A stretch of DNA of 64,000 nt from Labia minor (GCA_963082975.1 OY720344.1:82758053-82822052); one strand, 5' to 3'; shown: positions 25,377 through 38,007, counted from the first letter of the stretch. The notes: generated by a model not told the origin, from the letters alone. Translations and numbers: made by a program.

Positions 25377-27715
25377 AGATAATGATTTAATCAAATTTCC
25401 TTAATACCATTCAAATTACGGTAGAGTGATTAATTATTTAATACGATAATATCGTAATAAATAATTCTATTATAAAAAATAATATAATTTACTAATTTAA
25501 GATTTTAATTTCACACATTATTTTATTAATAATATAATAATTGTACTGTTCTTAAATCCATCTTTAATGAAATTTTATTGACATGTTTTTTAAAGTTTTA
25601 CAATTTCTCTCCTCTTGGCATCAGGCTTTCTCTTGAATCTTAAAGTTAAATATAAATTAATGATTTTAAGGTCTATCTAGTACATAAGTTTTATAAGGTA
25701 ATTTACAATAACAAATATCAATATGTGGTTTTATTTACAAAATTCCCTTATAAATAAAAACAGCCACCAAAGCTTTAATAATTTAATATCTACAAATAAG
25801 TTTTATTTCTTTAATATCAATTTAGTATATTGGTTTCTTTATTTGTATGTATATACAATTAATAGCAAAAAAAATTTTTTTAAAAAAAAACTTTTTTAAT
25901 AAATTATTTTTCTATGATAATATTTGTTCAAGAAAAATATTTAATTAATATATGTTACTTTTATATTGGTTTTTGGATATTTAATTAAAAAAATAAATAT
26001 ATCTTTAACCAAAAAGAGGACATAAAAAGTCTTTAGTCATTCTATTTATCTAAAGACGAGAAGAGGAGGTTTTTGGATGAAAATATTTTAAAATTTATAT
26101 TTCACTGTGGTTTTAAGGAACTCGAAAGTTCTTCTCAGCAACCACACTCCTCCAAACTGTCCTAAATTATTACTATTCTATACCAACTCGCCAAAGAAAT
26201 TTTTTGTTTACCAACCGATCGCTTTCCAATTGATTTCCCTGCAAAGTTTCTCCAAGTCTTTCTCTCTTAGCCTCATGTTCTGAGACTAATATTTGATCTT
26301 CGAACTATTAATTTTGAATCCAATATTTTATAATTACATATTATTTTTATATAAATGTCATCATTGCTCTTATTTTATAACAATTTCCATTTCTGAGTCG
26401 TATATCTCGGCATTATTTGATAAGAAAATTGATTTTTCATCTTTTCTGTCCTGTTTCCTATTTGGTTAACGAAATATTTAATTGTTCTGTTATTTTTTTA
26501 ATAAATTATGAAAACTGGATATTGATTAATAAATAAAAAAATAAATTAATTTAAACAACTCGGTAAATTTAATATTTCATTTTAGAATTAAATATATATA
26601 AAATTATTAAATATATATATATAGATATATAGATATATAGATATAGATATAGATTTCCCCTTGTATAACCTAAATAACAATTCAATTTGTTATTAATGGA
26701 TCATTTGTAATGGACTAACGCTCTCTTAATTATAAACGTACTGGCACAGGTACACTCTCTTATTCTCCAAGGAATCTGTTTTCTATTGTTAATCCACATC
26801 TGGATGAGCTATTAATCATATTATTCAAATAGGGTGGCAAAATTAAAACCCTAAATGAATTTGCATACGTAAATAATTGAGAGTATTATCTTTATGGAAT
26901 CTCTCCTGGGATTTGGGGGTGAAATTTAAAATGCATTTCGCAATTCATAAACAAGAGAGACAGTGTCACTCTCTCCACCTCTGAATTTAGGATATCTTTG
27001 TGTTGAGTAAATAGGTCGAACAAAGGGTCCATTATGACCCTTGGTCAGAAACCTGGTAATATGAGGACAATATTTGTCACTGCCAGGGTGCAATATTACC
27101 AGTGAACGGTGGTAACAACCCCACTGATGATTTCGTCTAGAGTCTAGAGGGTAGTTAAGGAAGTCGGAAATGAAAGGGCAGAAATGAACTGACGATGATA
27201 AAACAACTCGGAAGACAAAATCATGATTTTTTTAAAATGAAAATTCAATTTTATTTCACTTTTTATTTTTTTCATCACTCCTTTATCAACAAATCGTTTT
27301 TTTTAATACAAAATTCTATTAATATTTATTAATTCATATTCATTTCGGGTATTTCAATTTTTGTACAAAAATTCACAGTTTTTGACCAATTTGTCGGAAT
27401 TCTTTCTAAGATGTTTCCATATGTATACATTTAAATAAAAGTAAATTTATTCCAAAGGTATGTATGTTGAATAGAATAGATTCCTTTAAGGTCCAACCTA
27501 TTTACATCCTACTCAACAATCTCATGAATCATTCAATGTGGCTTAAAAGAAAATTAAATAATTTGCAACTTCAATCAGGCAGAAGCAAAACATGATAATT
27601 ATTTGAATCAAGTTTAAATCATGTAAATAATTCATTATTATTTTTTTTTATTCCTTAAATAATTTAATATTAAAATAAAAAAAAATTATAATGTGCTTTA
27701 TAATAATAAAAGTAC
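25377..27715. other. Intergenic DNA, no gene recognised
   Basis: AT-rich with ATAGATAT repeats near 26600-26655. 26690-27215 is less AT-rich, with paired GGTAATATGAGG / CAATATTACCAGTG segments around 27054-27105 that could pair imperfectly, but no frame or known family. A degenerate LINE 3' end lies at 26106-26165. Confidence 0.45.
26104..26166 (-). repeat. Degenerate LINE 3' end
   Basis: CTGTGGTTTTAAGGAACTCG and AAAGTTCTTCTCAGCAACCA correspond to the LINE 3' ends at 28190, 31800 and 33420 (CTCGAAAGTTCTTGGCCGCA). A worn copy of the same non-LTR family. Confidence 0.55.
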
Positions 27716-27765
27716 CTGGAACACACACACACACACACCGAGCTATCGCTCGACCCTTTGAGAAA
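27713..27765 (+). repeat. Hairpin-ended repeat (GTACCTGG...CGAGC-TATC-GCTCG)
   Basis: GTACCTGGAACAC, a (CA)n run, then the perfect stem CGAGC-TATC-GCTCG at 27739-27752 and ACCCTTTGAG. A relative at 57558-57590 has GGGACACCGAGCTCTCGCTC and ACCCTTT. Likely the 3' end of another hairpin-terminated repeat family. Confidence 0.5.
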
Positions 27766-28164
27766 AAATAATTAAAAAGTATAATAACTAATTATAATAA
27801 AATAAATATTAACTAATAATTTTAAAAAAATTAATATTATTATAGAACTGACTAATAACTAATTAATGAATAATATTTTAGTGAAAAATTATTAAAAATT
27901 ATAAAACTATCGAAATATTAATTAATAAAAGAACAATAAATAAATAAACACAATGGAATTATACATCCCTTGAATGTCTGAATGCTGTTTAGACTCAAAA
28001 TTGTATGGATTATTTACGGAGGCGCTGAATGACGAAATTGAATCTGTATGTAAAAGGTTTTCATCCATTTTGTTTCAATCAGTATAAGTAGATAAGACAT
28101 TTATTTGTTTTCTTGTAAAATATATTTTAATTTAATCAGTAAATTAATTATATATTATTATTGT

Positions 28165-28557
28165 ATATGTTATATCTATCTATCTCTTTGACTCTACGGT
28201 ACCTGAAAGTTTTTGGCCGCAACAATTACATTTCTCTAAGCGTCTCTATCCTGAGCTACAACCAAATCCTACACTGTCCCATTTCTCCCTTCATTGTCCA
28301 CCCACCTTGGTCTTCCACCGGATGTTTCCCAATCGGTTTCTCCCAATTTCTAGCTTCTCCCATTCCAGCCACGTCCCCTTCCCATCTCAGCCTTCTCGAT
28401 TTTATAACCTTAACTATATCTGGAGATCATGCAATTCCTCGTTATGCCATCTCCGCCATCCCCCTGTGACCTCATCTTCCTTTGGCCTATAAATGCTGCA
28501 AACAATACTAATCTCACAAATACTCTAAATCTACTCTCGTCTCCCAGGGTCATCGAT
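28165..28557 (-). pseudogene. LINE ORF2 C-terminus and 3' end
   Basis: On the minus strand the sequence reads TLGDESRFRVF, then FAAFIGQRK, GDGGDGITRN and ISRYS. These are degenerate versions of the LINE ORF2 tail (SRFRVLENRILR; WRRLHNEEL) seen better at 33662-33850. The 3' end with TTCTTGGCCGCAACAA-like sequence and a (TATC)n tail lies at 28165-28240. Interrupted at 28558 by a hAT MITE. Confidence 0.65.
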
Positions 28558-28754
28558 TGAATGTCCAAACGTCCCGTTTTTAGGTGCTTTGTCCCGGTGT
28601 CCCCAAAAATTTCATCGGGACAGCCTATTGTCCCGTTTTTTCAATATTTAGGACATTTCGTACTTTTTTCAAAAATTTTTCAATTTAGTTCTAAAAGAAA
28701 AAAAAAGATAAACCCTTTGCTCCGGTTTGGTGTTTTCGACATATGGTCACCCTA
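28558..28754. mobile_element. hAT-type MITE inserted in LINE, 197 bp, 9-bp flanking duplication
   Basis: Flanked by GTCATCGAT at 28549-28557 and 28755-28763. The right end, read inward, is TAGGGTGACCATATGTCG; the left is TGAATGTCCAAACGTCCCG. Internal pieces such as TCGGGACAGCC are typical of a widespread hAT MITE type (GTGACCA...CGTCCCG). The observed identity spans nine bases; hAT usually duplicates eight, so one base may match by chance. Confidence 0.75.
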
Positions 28755-28869
28755 GTCATCGATCAACATGAAAAATAATTGTTTTATATATTTGAATTTT
28801 GATCCTATTTGATAATAGTTTTGATGAGAGAAGCCCCTTTACTGCATAATAATTATCAGCTATTATTTT

Positions 28870-29350
28870 TATCAATTAGTAATTACATGTTACATAATAT
28901 TGAAAAATAGTAATTATGTACATATTGCATAATATTGAAAAATATGTATGGGGAAAAAGGGCTGTTTTTAGGGTTTTCCCGGCAATTATTCGATTTTTTC
29001 TCGCCGTAAAACCATCCTTGGACTTCAACGAACATGTTAAAAAAAGAATTGTCAAAATTGGTACCAACACATTTTGCGATTCATTTTTATTTATAAGATT
29101 ATAAGATATAAGAAGCGGTGGCTGTGACGTCACATATATACATTTAAATTAAGAAAAACTAATGAACGAAGATGATTTTTCCCAGAGATGTGATCAATCA
29201 AACTCGTTTTTCTTTATAAATACTATCTCTGGTGTGAATATCAAAAAAATCGATCAAGCGGTTTCTGAGAACAAATATACAATTTATATATATACAATTT
29301 TGGATAACAAGATTAGATTAGATAGATAGATAGATATAATTTTGGCTAGT
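28870..29350 (+). repeat. Family B-related repeat (D)
   Basis: GGCTGTGACGTCACATATAT and TTAAATTAAGAAAAACTAAT, then GAAGATGATTTTTC, resemble the second half of family B read in reverse (10770-10820). ATCGATCAAGCGGTTTCTGA and a GATAGATAGATA tail follow. Boundaries are uncertain; the upstream TTGAAAAATA duplicate (28899, 28937) suggests internal repeats. Confidence 0.45.
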
Positions 29351-30423
29351 ATAATAAGATAGGATATTAAAGATATTTTTATTTTTATATAGTTATTTGC
29401 AAATAAATATTATGTAATATAATTATATTTGATTTAATTCAAAATCGTATATTAAGGTAAAATCTGACATCTGTTATAATATGTATATTTATGCATGTAA
29501 ACCAATGCAAATTTATAGGAAAGGAAAAAGAATCAATTTTTAACGTATTGATTTATTATAAGCTTATCATTCATCATGAAAACGGGTATATTAATAATTA
29601 CTATACTTTTTAGAAATTGGTTATAACTCAGAGTTATTTATTTGATTAGTTAAAAGATAAAAGGTTATTTTGGAATATATTTTTTTTTTTTTGCAAATTA
29701 AAAGCCTATATTTTTATTAAATATTCCTTTTTACAGAAACCGAATGGAAAAGAGCGCGCGCGTTAGGATGTTTTTATTTCTTTTATACTTAACTAATCCT
29801 AAATTGAATCAATTTTTGCTATTTGCAAAGCTAAGTTGTTTTCTATAATAAAAGAATTTTAATTTTTAAAAAGGGGAAAAAATAACCATTCATACATATT
29901 TAAAGATGCATTGAATTTAAGCTGAATCTTTTTATAATACCTTTTAAATATAAAAACTAAATACATAGGTCGTTTTATTTTTAAATAAAATGTTTTAAAC
30001 ATTATTTTTATCTCATAATCTATAATAGTTATTTAAGTGAGGTACCCTCTCAAATATATTTATATAGGATATATATATATATAATTAATCTTTTAAATCA
30101 AACTTTATTTTTATTATTTAATTGAAAAATTGAAGGAAAAACGATTTACAAATTCAAACGTTAAAATGCTTCAACATTTTATCCTTTTTTTTTTTTTTTG
30201 AATTACGTGGTTCACATACACCATACACTCGAATATACACAAAGAGCTCATATATTTTTTGATTCAATGAGTCCTTAAAAATTGTATTTCTGATAAAAAC
30301 CTGAACTTCAATTTTTTATTTATCTCAATACTTCTCTTTTCTTGAATCGATTGAAAATATTTAATATATTTTTTTTTAAGTTTATTGAAATTATTATATT
30401 TTGAAAAAAATGTGCGGTGGGGG
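29351..30423. other. AT-rich intergenic DNA
   Basis: Low-complexity sequence; includes GCGCGCGC at 29754-29761, poly-A/T runs and (TA)n. No gene recognised. Confidence 0.5.
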
Positions 30424-30897
30424 TTTCGTCGAGATTTTGATGTTTTTATACGTTTTGAAGGTGCCTGAGGCATTTTCACTAAGGTTGAGAAAAATGAATG
30501 TATGTGTGTATAGTTCGTAGTTTTCTATCAACTTATGAGAAATGTAGCTCATTCAGAAGAGGGTTAGTACCTACCACGTTTTGATTTTTTTTCCTCTAAA
30601 CTGAGCGTAAAAATAAAGATATATGTTTGATAGTTTTTCCACATGTTTAAAAATTGTATAAAACTGCTATATATAGAATTTCAGCTTGATTAAATTGCTG
30701 AAAGTACCTGAATTAATTTTTTAATACGTTGACTGGCAAAGCACGTGACGTGGTAGTATTAACAAAGAACCAAACACTCGCTGGTTTAATAAATATTATT
30801 TATTAATTTTAATTTATAATTTAATTAAATTTAATTTAAATATAATATATGTATTAATTAATCCAATTCAAATTTGTGAGATTCTCCAGATTTTTTA
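30424..30897 (-). repeat. Repeat family A copy (A11), shortened
   Basis: Reverse-oriented. It lacks the hairpin end and ~70 bp around the microsatellite and core (TGTGTGTATAGTTCGTAGTT junction). The left end is also shortened (GTGAGATTCTCCAG). Confidence 0.75.
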
Positions 30898-31685
30898 TAT
30901 AGATTATATTGGAGCTGTATTTTTCCTTTTAGAGAGTGGAAAAGCAAAAAATGTTTTATATAATTTAATTTTTTTTATGATTTATATATAAAAATACTTG
31001 TTATGATTAGTAAATGTGTATTATTTATAATATGATATTATAAATGTAGGTATATATTAACTATATTTTTAATAGTGATTTTCTACTTAAAGTAATAAAA
31101 TATATTTCGATATTATATTAGACCGGACATTCATTATGTATTATGTCATGTTCTCATTCTGGGAATTAAATGAAAATGACATAAGGAAATTTATAGGATC
31201 ACCGAATTGGTCCCATGTATGGCTATTCTGACTCTAGTCAACAACGCGTAACGAGGCTTAATGGTCCTAGAGTCCGTTGGGTTTAATCACTTGTAAAATA
31301 TTGATCGATTTATATTAAAGGACAATGTCTATAGTTTTTATAAAAAAAAATATTAATTTAATTTTACAAATTAAAATGATATTTAATGAATTAAATAAAA
31401 ATTAAAAAAAGTTGTCGAATTATAATTCCAAAAATAGACGCTAGATTACAGCACTTACCGGAATAAATTTAGAAATTTTTATTTATAAGTTTTTCGGCGA
31501 TCTTTAAACCTAGACGGGGCTTTCCCTCCTGTACCCCCGAGTGATACATAATATTTAGTTGAAAGTTTATATGTAAGAGGTTTTCATCCATTTTGTTTCA
31601 ATCAGTATATTACATAAAACATTCATTTTTTTTGTGTTCTTATTTAAAATATATTTTAATTTAATCAGTAAATTAATTAAATATA
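30898..31685. other. Intergenic DNA including a family F segment
   Basis: AT-rich. 31495-31680 carries the segment CCTGTACCCCCGAGTGATAC and ATCCATTTTGTTTCAATCAG, shared with 28000-28140 and partly with 17700-17800. No gene. Confidence 0.45.
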
Positions 31686-31950
31686 ACTTGGAGAAGTGTG
31701 ACTGCTGCGGTCAAGAACTTTCGAGGTCCGTAGAGCCACAGAGAGAGAGAGAATTAATTATATATTATTATTGTATATGTTATATCTATCTATCTCTTTG
31801 ACTCTAAGGTACTCGAAAGTTCTTGGCCGCAACAATTACATTTATCCAAGTGTCCCTATCTTGAGCTATAACCATCTAACTCCTACCCTATCACATCTCC
31901 CCCACGTCCCTTCCTTCATTGTCTACCCACAGCGTCCTTGATCTCCCAAA
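31686..31950. repeat. Two LINE 3' ends in opposite orientation
   Basis: 31686-31745 is a plus-strand 3' end (GAGAAGTGTGACTGCTGCGG, AAGAACTTTCGAGGTCCGTA). 31795-31950 is a minus-strand 3' end of the same family (CTCGAAAGTTCTTGGCCGCA). They are separated by GAGAGA and a (TATC)n tail. The minus copy and ~50 bp of its tail match 28142-28240. Confidence 0.6.
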
Positions 31951-33280
31951 CATTGCGCTAATAAATGACAATATGTATATATCAAATTTTTTTGCGGTTT
32001 TTTGTATAGATATTGATATAATATATAGCCTATGTTCAAATAGAGATATTCAAGATATTGTGATATAATTTCATAGAAATCGATTTAGCTAATTTTGAAT
32101 CTATAACGTCACAATTTCCAGACAGAAAGACAGACATGAAAAATTCTATAGTCACTTTTGTATTCTATATGTCATGAAACGTGAAGATATGCAAAACCTT
32201 TTAAATTCTGACCAATGTACAGACAAAAACCTTTTAAAATCAAGTAAAAAATATAGCAATTTCCATTTGCATAAAAATTAACAATTTCCGAGAAAAGAAT
32301 TATAAATACAATATTTTCTCAGGTGTATCTATGTAATGACCACGGGACTGTATTGATTTTCATCTGCTCTTAATAACCTAAATCAAATCTAAATATTCTT
32401 TTTAGTTTTGTTAAATAATTAATTCAACTTAAATCTTTTAATTAGTTTTATAGTATTAAGAAAATAATAATAATTAAATTTAAAGATAAAAATCTTATTT
32501 TTTTAAGTTCAATTTGAGTTTATATTTTATAATTAAAATTAAAATGTTTCAACAAGATCTATGAATTTCATACATTTTGAATTTAGATGTTTTTAAATGA
32601 ATTTAAATTAATAGAATATATAATATTTAACTTAATTAAAAGGCCCATGTACATTTTCGAGAATTACTTATTATTAAATCCTATTCAGTTCTACTTTCTC
32701 ACGGACTCGCCACTTTTAATGTAAATGCCACTGTTGAGATTAAACTGGATTAACATTTCGTTGTTGTTGTTATTGTTGTATTCGCTCAAACTTGTTTGTA
32801 AATGATCGTTGTTTTTGATGTTCGAACATTAGAAGACATCCAACTAACCACAAGCTAGGCAAGTGAACTATAATTGAAAATTTACATGCGACCATTTCTT
32901 AGGAGGAAAACAGAGAATATATATATAAATGTACAAATTCAATTCACGCCTCGGTGAAATGTATAATCTAGACCACTGTGATTGATCCAATTAAGAAAAT
33001 TATTCTACTTCTAAATACTATTAATGTTACATTCCTAGAATAAATTGAATAAAACGATTCATATATGTATATATTAATAAATTAAAAAGATATTAAATTT
33101 AAATCACTCAAAAACGGTTATATAATTAAATTACTTATAAAGAGTAGAGAAAAGGGTGCGGAGATAGCATTTGTCCTGATAGATACTGCAGAATTTAGAA
33201 AATGTTGATAATTTAAAATTTAAGATAAAGAAAATCTATTTGTTGTTAAGATCAACAATGTTTATTGGATTAACGACTAT
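31951..33280. other. AT-rich intergenic DNA
   Basis: A weak repeat-like segment at 32040-32330 contains TTTCATAGAAATCGATTTAG and CAGACAGAAAGACAGACATG, reminiscent of a decayed family B/C centre. (TTG)n-like sequence lies at 32761-32779. No gene recognised. Confidence 0.4.
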
Positions 33281-33397
33281 TTTTGTGCTTAGGGCACTTT
33301 TCTATTGTCAGGAAGGTTAAGAAATCTACATACCTTGATTCAAATACTAAACAAGAAATGACTGATGCAATAAATGTTGATCATGCTGTTGCTAAGA

Positions 33398-33860
33398 CTA
33401 TCTATCTGTCTATCTCTGTGGCTCTACGGAACTCTAAAGTTCTTGGCCGCAACAGCCATACTTCTCCAAGTGTCCCTATCCTGAGCTATAACCATCCATC
33501 TCCTACCCTCTCCTAACTACCTCATATCCATTCTTACATTGTCCACCCACCGCGTCCTTGGTCTTCCAAGCGGACGTTTTCCAATCGGTCTCCCCACAAA
33601 TATAGTTTTCCCATTCTTTCATTTCCCATTCTAGCCACGTGCCCTGTCCGATTTTATAATTCTAACTATATCTGGAGATGAGATCATGCAATTCCTCGTT
33701 ATGCAGTCTCCGCCATCCCCCGGTGTCCTCATCTTTCTTTGACCAATAAATACTGCGAAGAATTCTATTCTCCAATACTCTAAATCTACTCTTGTCTCCT
33801 AAAGAAGGTTGTCTTTGTCCCATAAATGCTGCGAAGAATCCTATTCTCAAATACTCTGGT
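33398..33860 (-). pseudogene. LINE ORF2 C-terminus and 3' end, partly duplicated
   Basis: The minus-strand frame 33850-33662 includes SRFRVLENRILRSIYWSKKD and WRRLHNEELHDLISRYS, a typical C-terminal segment of non-LTR ORF2 proteins. The segment for FFAAFMGQR upstream is a second copy of the same region, indicating a local duplication. The 3' end (TGGCCGCAACAG-like) and (TATC)n tail lie at 33400-33450. A nonfunctional 5'-truncated copy. Confidence 0.7.
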
Positions 33861-34329
33861 GGCTTAGACTAGAAAAATTAAATTTTAATTTTGAAAATGT
33901 GTTATTTTTTGTTTGTATAAATATTAATTTATAAGTGCATAAAATTTCATTCAAAAAGCAAATTTATTCGACCAGATGGACCAATTAATGAAACATCTTC
34001 ACAAGGGGTCAAAATACAAATAAATGAACATTTTGTGAAGATTCGAAATAAACTGTATCTCTCCTTTCTAATCAAATATAAACAACTCAAATAACTTCAT
34101 TATTTAATAAAAAATGCAAAACTAACTTTTCAAGCCATAAAAATATAAAATTGTCAATCATTTAGAATTAAATTGGTATTAAAAATTAATCTCTTTTATT
34201 TAGATTCAAATAAATAAAAATATCATAAATTGGTATGTGAACGAAATTTCTATGTTAATTTTGGAGAATTTTAATAAATATTGGATTTAACTCTGATGTT
34301 ATATTCTCTAGAAAAGACAATTGAAAGTT

Positions 34330-34392
34330 GAAGTGGTTGCTGCGGCCAAGAACTTTCGAGTTCCGTAGAGCCACAGAGGTAGATAGATAGGA
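34330..34392 (+). repeat. LINE 3' end, plus orientation
   Basis: GTTGCTGCGGCCAAGAACTT, then TCGAGTTCCGTAGAGCCACA and a (TAGA)n tail. The same family as above; extreme 5' truncation to ~60 bp. Confidence 0.65.
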
Positions 34393-34536
34393 AAAATTAT
34401 ATAAAATGTGATAACACAATTCGGTGATAAAAAAAACAATGTACATATTTTTTATTTTATAAACCATTATAATATTTCTCTTTACTTGGATTAATTATAT
34501 AGTTTTCTAGGAAAAACAAATTCAAATATTCTAATC

Positions 34537-34954
34537 CAGGGGTTCTCAAACTTTTTCTTCCATAGACCCCCTGCAGGAATTTTATTTATTTTATAGACCC
34601 CCTACCTAAGTAATATATATATATACATCTAATTGTGTGTGTGTAAAAGCTACCACAGACGACTCATTTTAAAACACATAGTAATAGGAAAATGAGGGGA
34701 AATTGTATAGAAGAAAGAAACTGAAATATCAATAATTATATCTATATTTTTAATGATTAAATTTAACAAATAATAAAAAAAAACAATATTTTACAAAATT
34801 TTAATATTAGTATGAAGTTTTTGTGCGATTTCTTTTATGTTTGGCCTAAAATTACTAAGTTTTATTCTTAAATCTCTCCTTTTAATTTATTTTTTACTAA
34901 AGAGACATCCATAGACCCCCAGGGGGTCCACAAGGACCCCTTTGAGAATAGCTG
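34537..34954. mobile_element. hAT-type MITE, 418 bp, perfect 8-bp target duplication
   Basis: Starts CAGGGGTTCTCAAACTTTTT. The other end, read inward, is CAGCTATTCTCAAAGGGGTC. TTCTAATC is duplicated at 34529-34536 and 34955-34962. The interior is AT-rich and non-coding. Confidence 0.9.
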
Positions 34955-35370
34955 TTCTAATCTTTAAATTTATGTACAATTTAATATTTTTTTTATTAAT
35001 ATAAAATCACAAAAGAGAATTTATTAAACATAATTTAATAATAAATAATAATAGAAACTTATTAATTAATAAATTATAATATAATATAATCTTTTTGGTT
35101 TAAAACAAATATAAAATAATCGAATTAATTTTTAATATTTTAGAGTATTGTGTGTGTGTGTGTGTGTGATATATTAAAAAATATTCAAAAAGTTTTCAAA
35201 TTTTCCGGTATTTATATATAATTGATTTTGCTTTACGCCAGTAGATATCGCGACAATAATTAAACTAATCCAGTAGATGTCGGCAAAATATAGAAAGCAC
35301 AGACCCGCACAGACCATATTGGGAATTTAAAAATTATTTATTGAGATATAAAATTAACATTACAGAGCAA

Positions 35371-36097
35371 CAGTGGCGTACCTAGAACTTTTGCCGCCCG
35401 GGGCGATCTCCAGTTTGTCGCCCTTTTTATTATAAGTCAATCAAATAGTGGTATTTATAAATTAATGCACATAAATAAATTATTAAGTTATTTAATCAAT
35501 ATTAATTAATACACAGAGTAAATTTTTTTACACATATTTGCACTCGTAAACATATTAATATAATATTTACTCTTCTAGCTTTCATATTAGAAAAATCGTG
35601 TATAATGCTCTCTAAATTTATATTTATATTTTTTCCGCCGGCCCTGCTTTTCAAAAAAAAAATCGATGATTTAAAAAAATATTGGTATATCACTTCAAAG
35701 TAATCATATAAACTTTTCAAAAGAAATGACATTTATAAACTGATATCAAAAAATTTTAGTTAGGAAAAATTGCTGAACAAAATCGTAAAGATGCGTTTAC
35801 GAATTCAACGAATTTTAATGAAAATTATTATCCTGTTTTTGGAATTAGAATTCAAAATTTACACTAAAATGCATTTATATACACCGAGGAATAATATAGT
35901 TAATCATAATTTATATAAATCAAATAGTAAACTTATAATAATCATAATAATCATTTATTATTCAAGAAAGAAAAAAAATAAATATGAAATGAATAAGTTG
36001 CTTTTTACAACTATAACTAAATATAAAAAATGCCGCCCCAAGATAAGTGCCGCCCGGTGCGGACCGCACCCACCGCACCCCCCTAGGTACGCCACTG
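35371..36097. mobile_element. hAT-type MITE, 727 bp, perfect 8-bp target duplication
   Basis: Ends CAGTGGCGTACCTAG and CTAGGTACGCCACTG are an exact 15-bp inverted pair. CAGAGCAA is duplicated at 35363-35370 and 36098-36105. Open frames inside (35502-35732, 35770-36153) are AT-driven and show no transposase motif. Confidence 0.92.
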
Positions 36098-36318
36098 CAG
36101 AGCAATCAAATATGCTTTTTTCAAAAATGTTAGTTTTATATACAAATAAATAATTTTTTAATTAACATATTATTTTTAAAAAAAATGGATAAAATGATTA
36201 AAATTAATATATGTAAAAATTGTGAAATTTGCATTTTAAATAAGTCAAGAAAGGGCAGAGTTATTGGTTTATTGTCACAACTAGGCTCAGCCAAAGAACC
36301 ATATGAGATAGTTTCAAT

Positions 36319-36620
36319 CAGTGGCGTACCGTGAGGTTCTTGCGCTTGGGGGCAACTGAGAAATTAGCGCCCCCTTTCTTATATATATATTTATATAATT
36401 TTTTTTTTTTTTAAAGAATATTAATGACGAATAACGAAACAGGTTTATATGATTTTAATAAGCGTATAAATAATATTTATTGACTTACATAAAATACAGT
36501 TTAACTTTAAATATTAATTCTTCTTTTGTTCCAAATTGGCTTCCCTAATTTTGCGCCCCCTAAATATGGCGCCCGGGGACATATGTCCCCCCTGCCCCCC
36601 CCCCCCCAGTTACGCCACTG
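36319..36620. mobile_element. hAT-type MITE, 302 bp, perfect 8-bp target duplication
   Basis: CAGTGGCGTACCGTGAGG at the left, AGTTACGCCACTG at the right. GTTTCAAT is duplicated at 36311-36318 and 36621-36628. Same family as the copy at 37451. Confidence 0.92.
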
Positions 36621-36628
36621 GTTTCAAT

Positions 36629-37450
36629 GGACACAATAGGAGGATTTGCCGGGAATGGATCTAAAAAAAATATCTCCATTTATTGATTGTTCATTTTAAC
36701 CAGATATATTTATGCAGTACCATCGGAGACACAATCAGCACGGGATTAGATAAAATAAAATTAGTTAATACATTATAAATTGTAAAAAAAAAAAATTATT
36801 TTTTTGTTTTTTTTGTGAGGGTGGGGGAGGTGTAACAAAGTCATCGCCATCTGTTATTTAATATTGTATATATTATTTATAAGAATCATTTATTTAATTT
36901 TATAATGGATTAAAGACAAATATAAAATATAATATAAATTGTAATAGGATAAGTTTTATTTATAGTTATTAGTTAGTAAATTATATAATTGGAATTTGTA
37001 AAATTATCTGGAAGAATCAACTTTAGAATCGATTTCTTTACAGGTAAATTATATTTTCTAATATTGTAAATAATCAATGTAAGAAAAAATTATTAAAATA
37101 AATTCTTTACAGAGAGAATTAAATCGATTTAGTTACCAGAATGCCTAAACATACTTATAAATATAGGTATTATTTTAATTTTTTTTTAATTTACATTTTT
37201 TTTAAAAAAATTATTTAAATATATAAATTAAATATATATTTATATATATGGTATTATATCGCTCAAGAAAATATAATGAATTTGTTATTATTTACTTTTT
37301 TATGTAGATTTATAATAGAATTTAATTTTAAAATATTGATACAAGAAAATATTTCGGCTCACAAAAATTTTTAGTGGTTCTAAAACAAAAAATGTGAAAT
37401 TAGGATATCATTTTTACTGATATGTACAAGGCAATATGTATTGCACAGAG
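36629..37450. other. AT-rich DNA between two MITEs
   Basis: No gene or repeat family recognised; homopolymer A/T and (AT)n runs only. Confidence 0.5.
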
Positions 37451-37745
37451 CAGTGGCGTAACGTGAGGTTCTTGCGCCTGGGGGCAACTGAGAAATTATC
37501 GCCCCCTTTCTTATATATATATATATATATTTAATTTAATTTTTTTTTTAAAGAATATTAATGACGAATAACGAAACAGGTTTATATGATTTTAATAAGC
37601 GTATAAATAATATTTATTGACTTACACAAAATACAGTTTAACTTTAAATATTAATTCTTCTTTTGTTCCAAATTGGCTTCCCTAATTTTGCGCCCCCTAA
37701 ATTTGGCGCCCGGGGACATATGTCCCCCCCTGCCCCCCCCCCTCA
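37451..37745. mobile_element. hAT-type MITE, right end lost
   Basis: Almost identical to 36319-36620 (CAGTGGCGTAACGTGAGG onward) but ends in the poly-C tract, without the AGTTACGCCACTG terminus. No target duplication remains. Confidence 0.85.
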
Positions 37746-38007
37746 GGATGGATTAAAAATTTTCTTCAATGTCAATATTTGAAACGAGAGAAACACATAC
37801 GAATTGTTCTAAGCGAGAAGGAAATTTATAAATAAATAAATAAATAATCATTTCTATTTCCATAAATATACTATTTATAAAGATCACAAGAAATCCATTA
37901 ATCATTGATTAACTAAGAATAATTAATCCAACGCATTTTTAATCATCTAAGTTTATCAAACAACTGATTTACGTACATTTGGGTTAATTTATAAATGAAA
38001 AAAATGT

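Noticed and set aside
28161-28492. Plus-strand frames of 102 and 61 codons as coding exons
   Set aside because: They are antisense to a LINE ORF2 tail, whose minus-strand reading gives recognisable LINE motifs.
32960-32985. CCACTGTG near 32976 as a second Transib end
   Set aside because: The adjoining bases do not match the TIR beyond the heptamer and there is no partner end.
35770-36153. 127-codon frame as a gene
   Set aside because: Lies within a hAT MITE and runs across its right end; lysine/isoleucine-rich from A+T composition.
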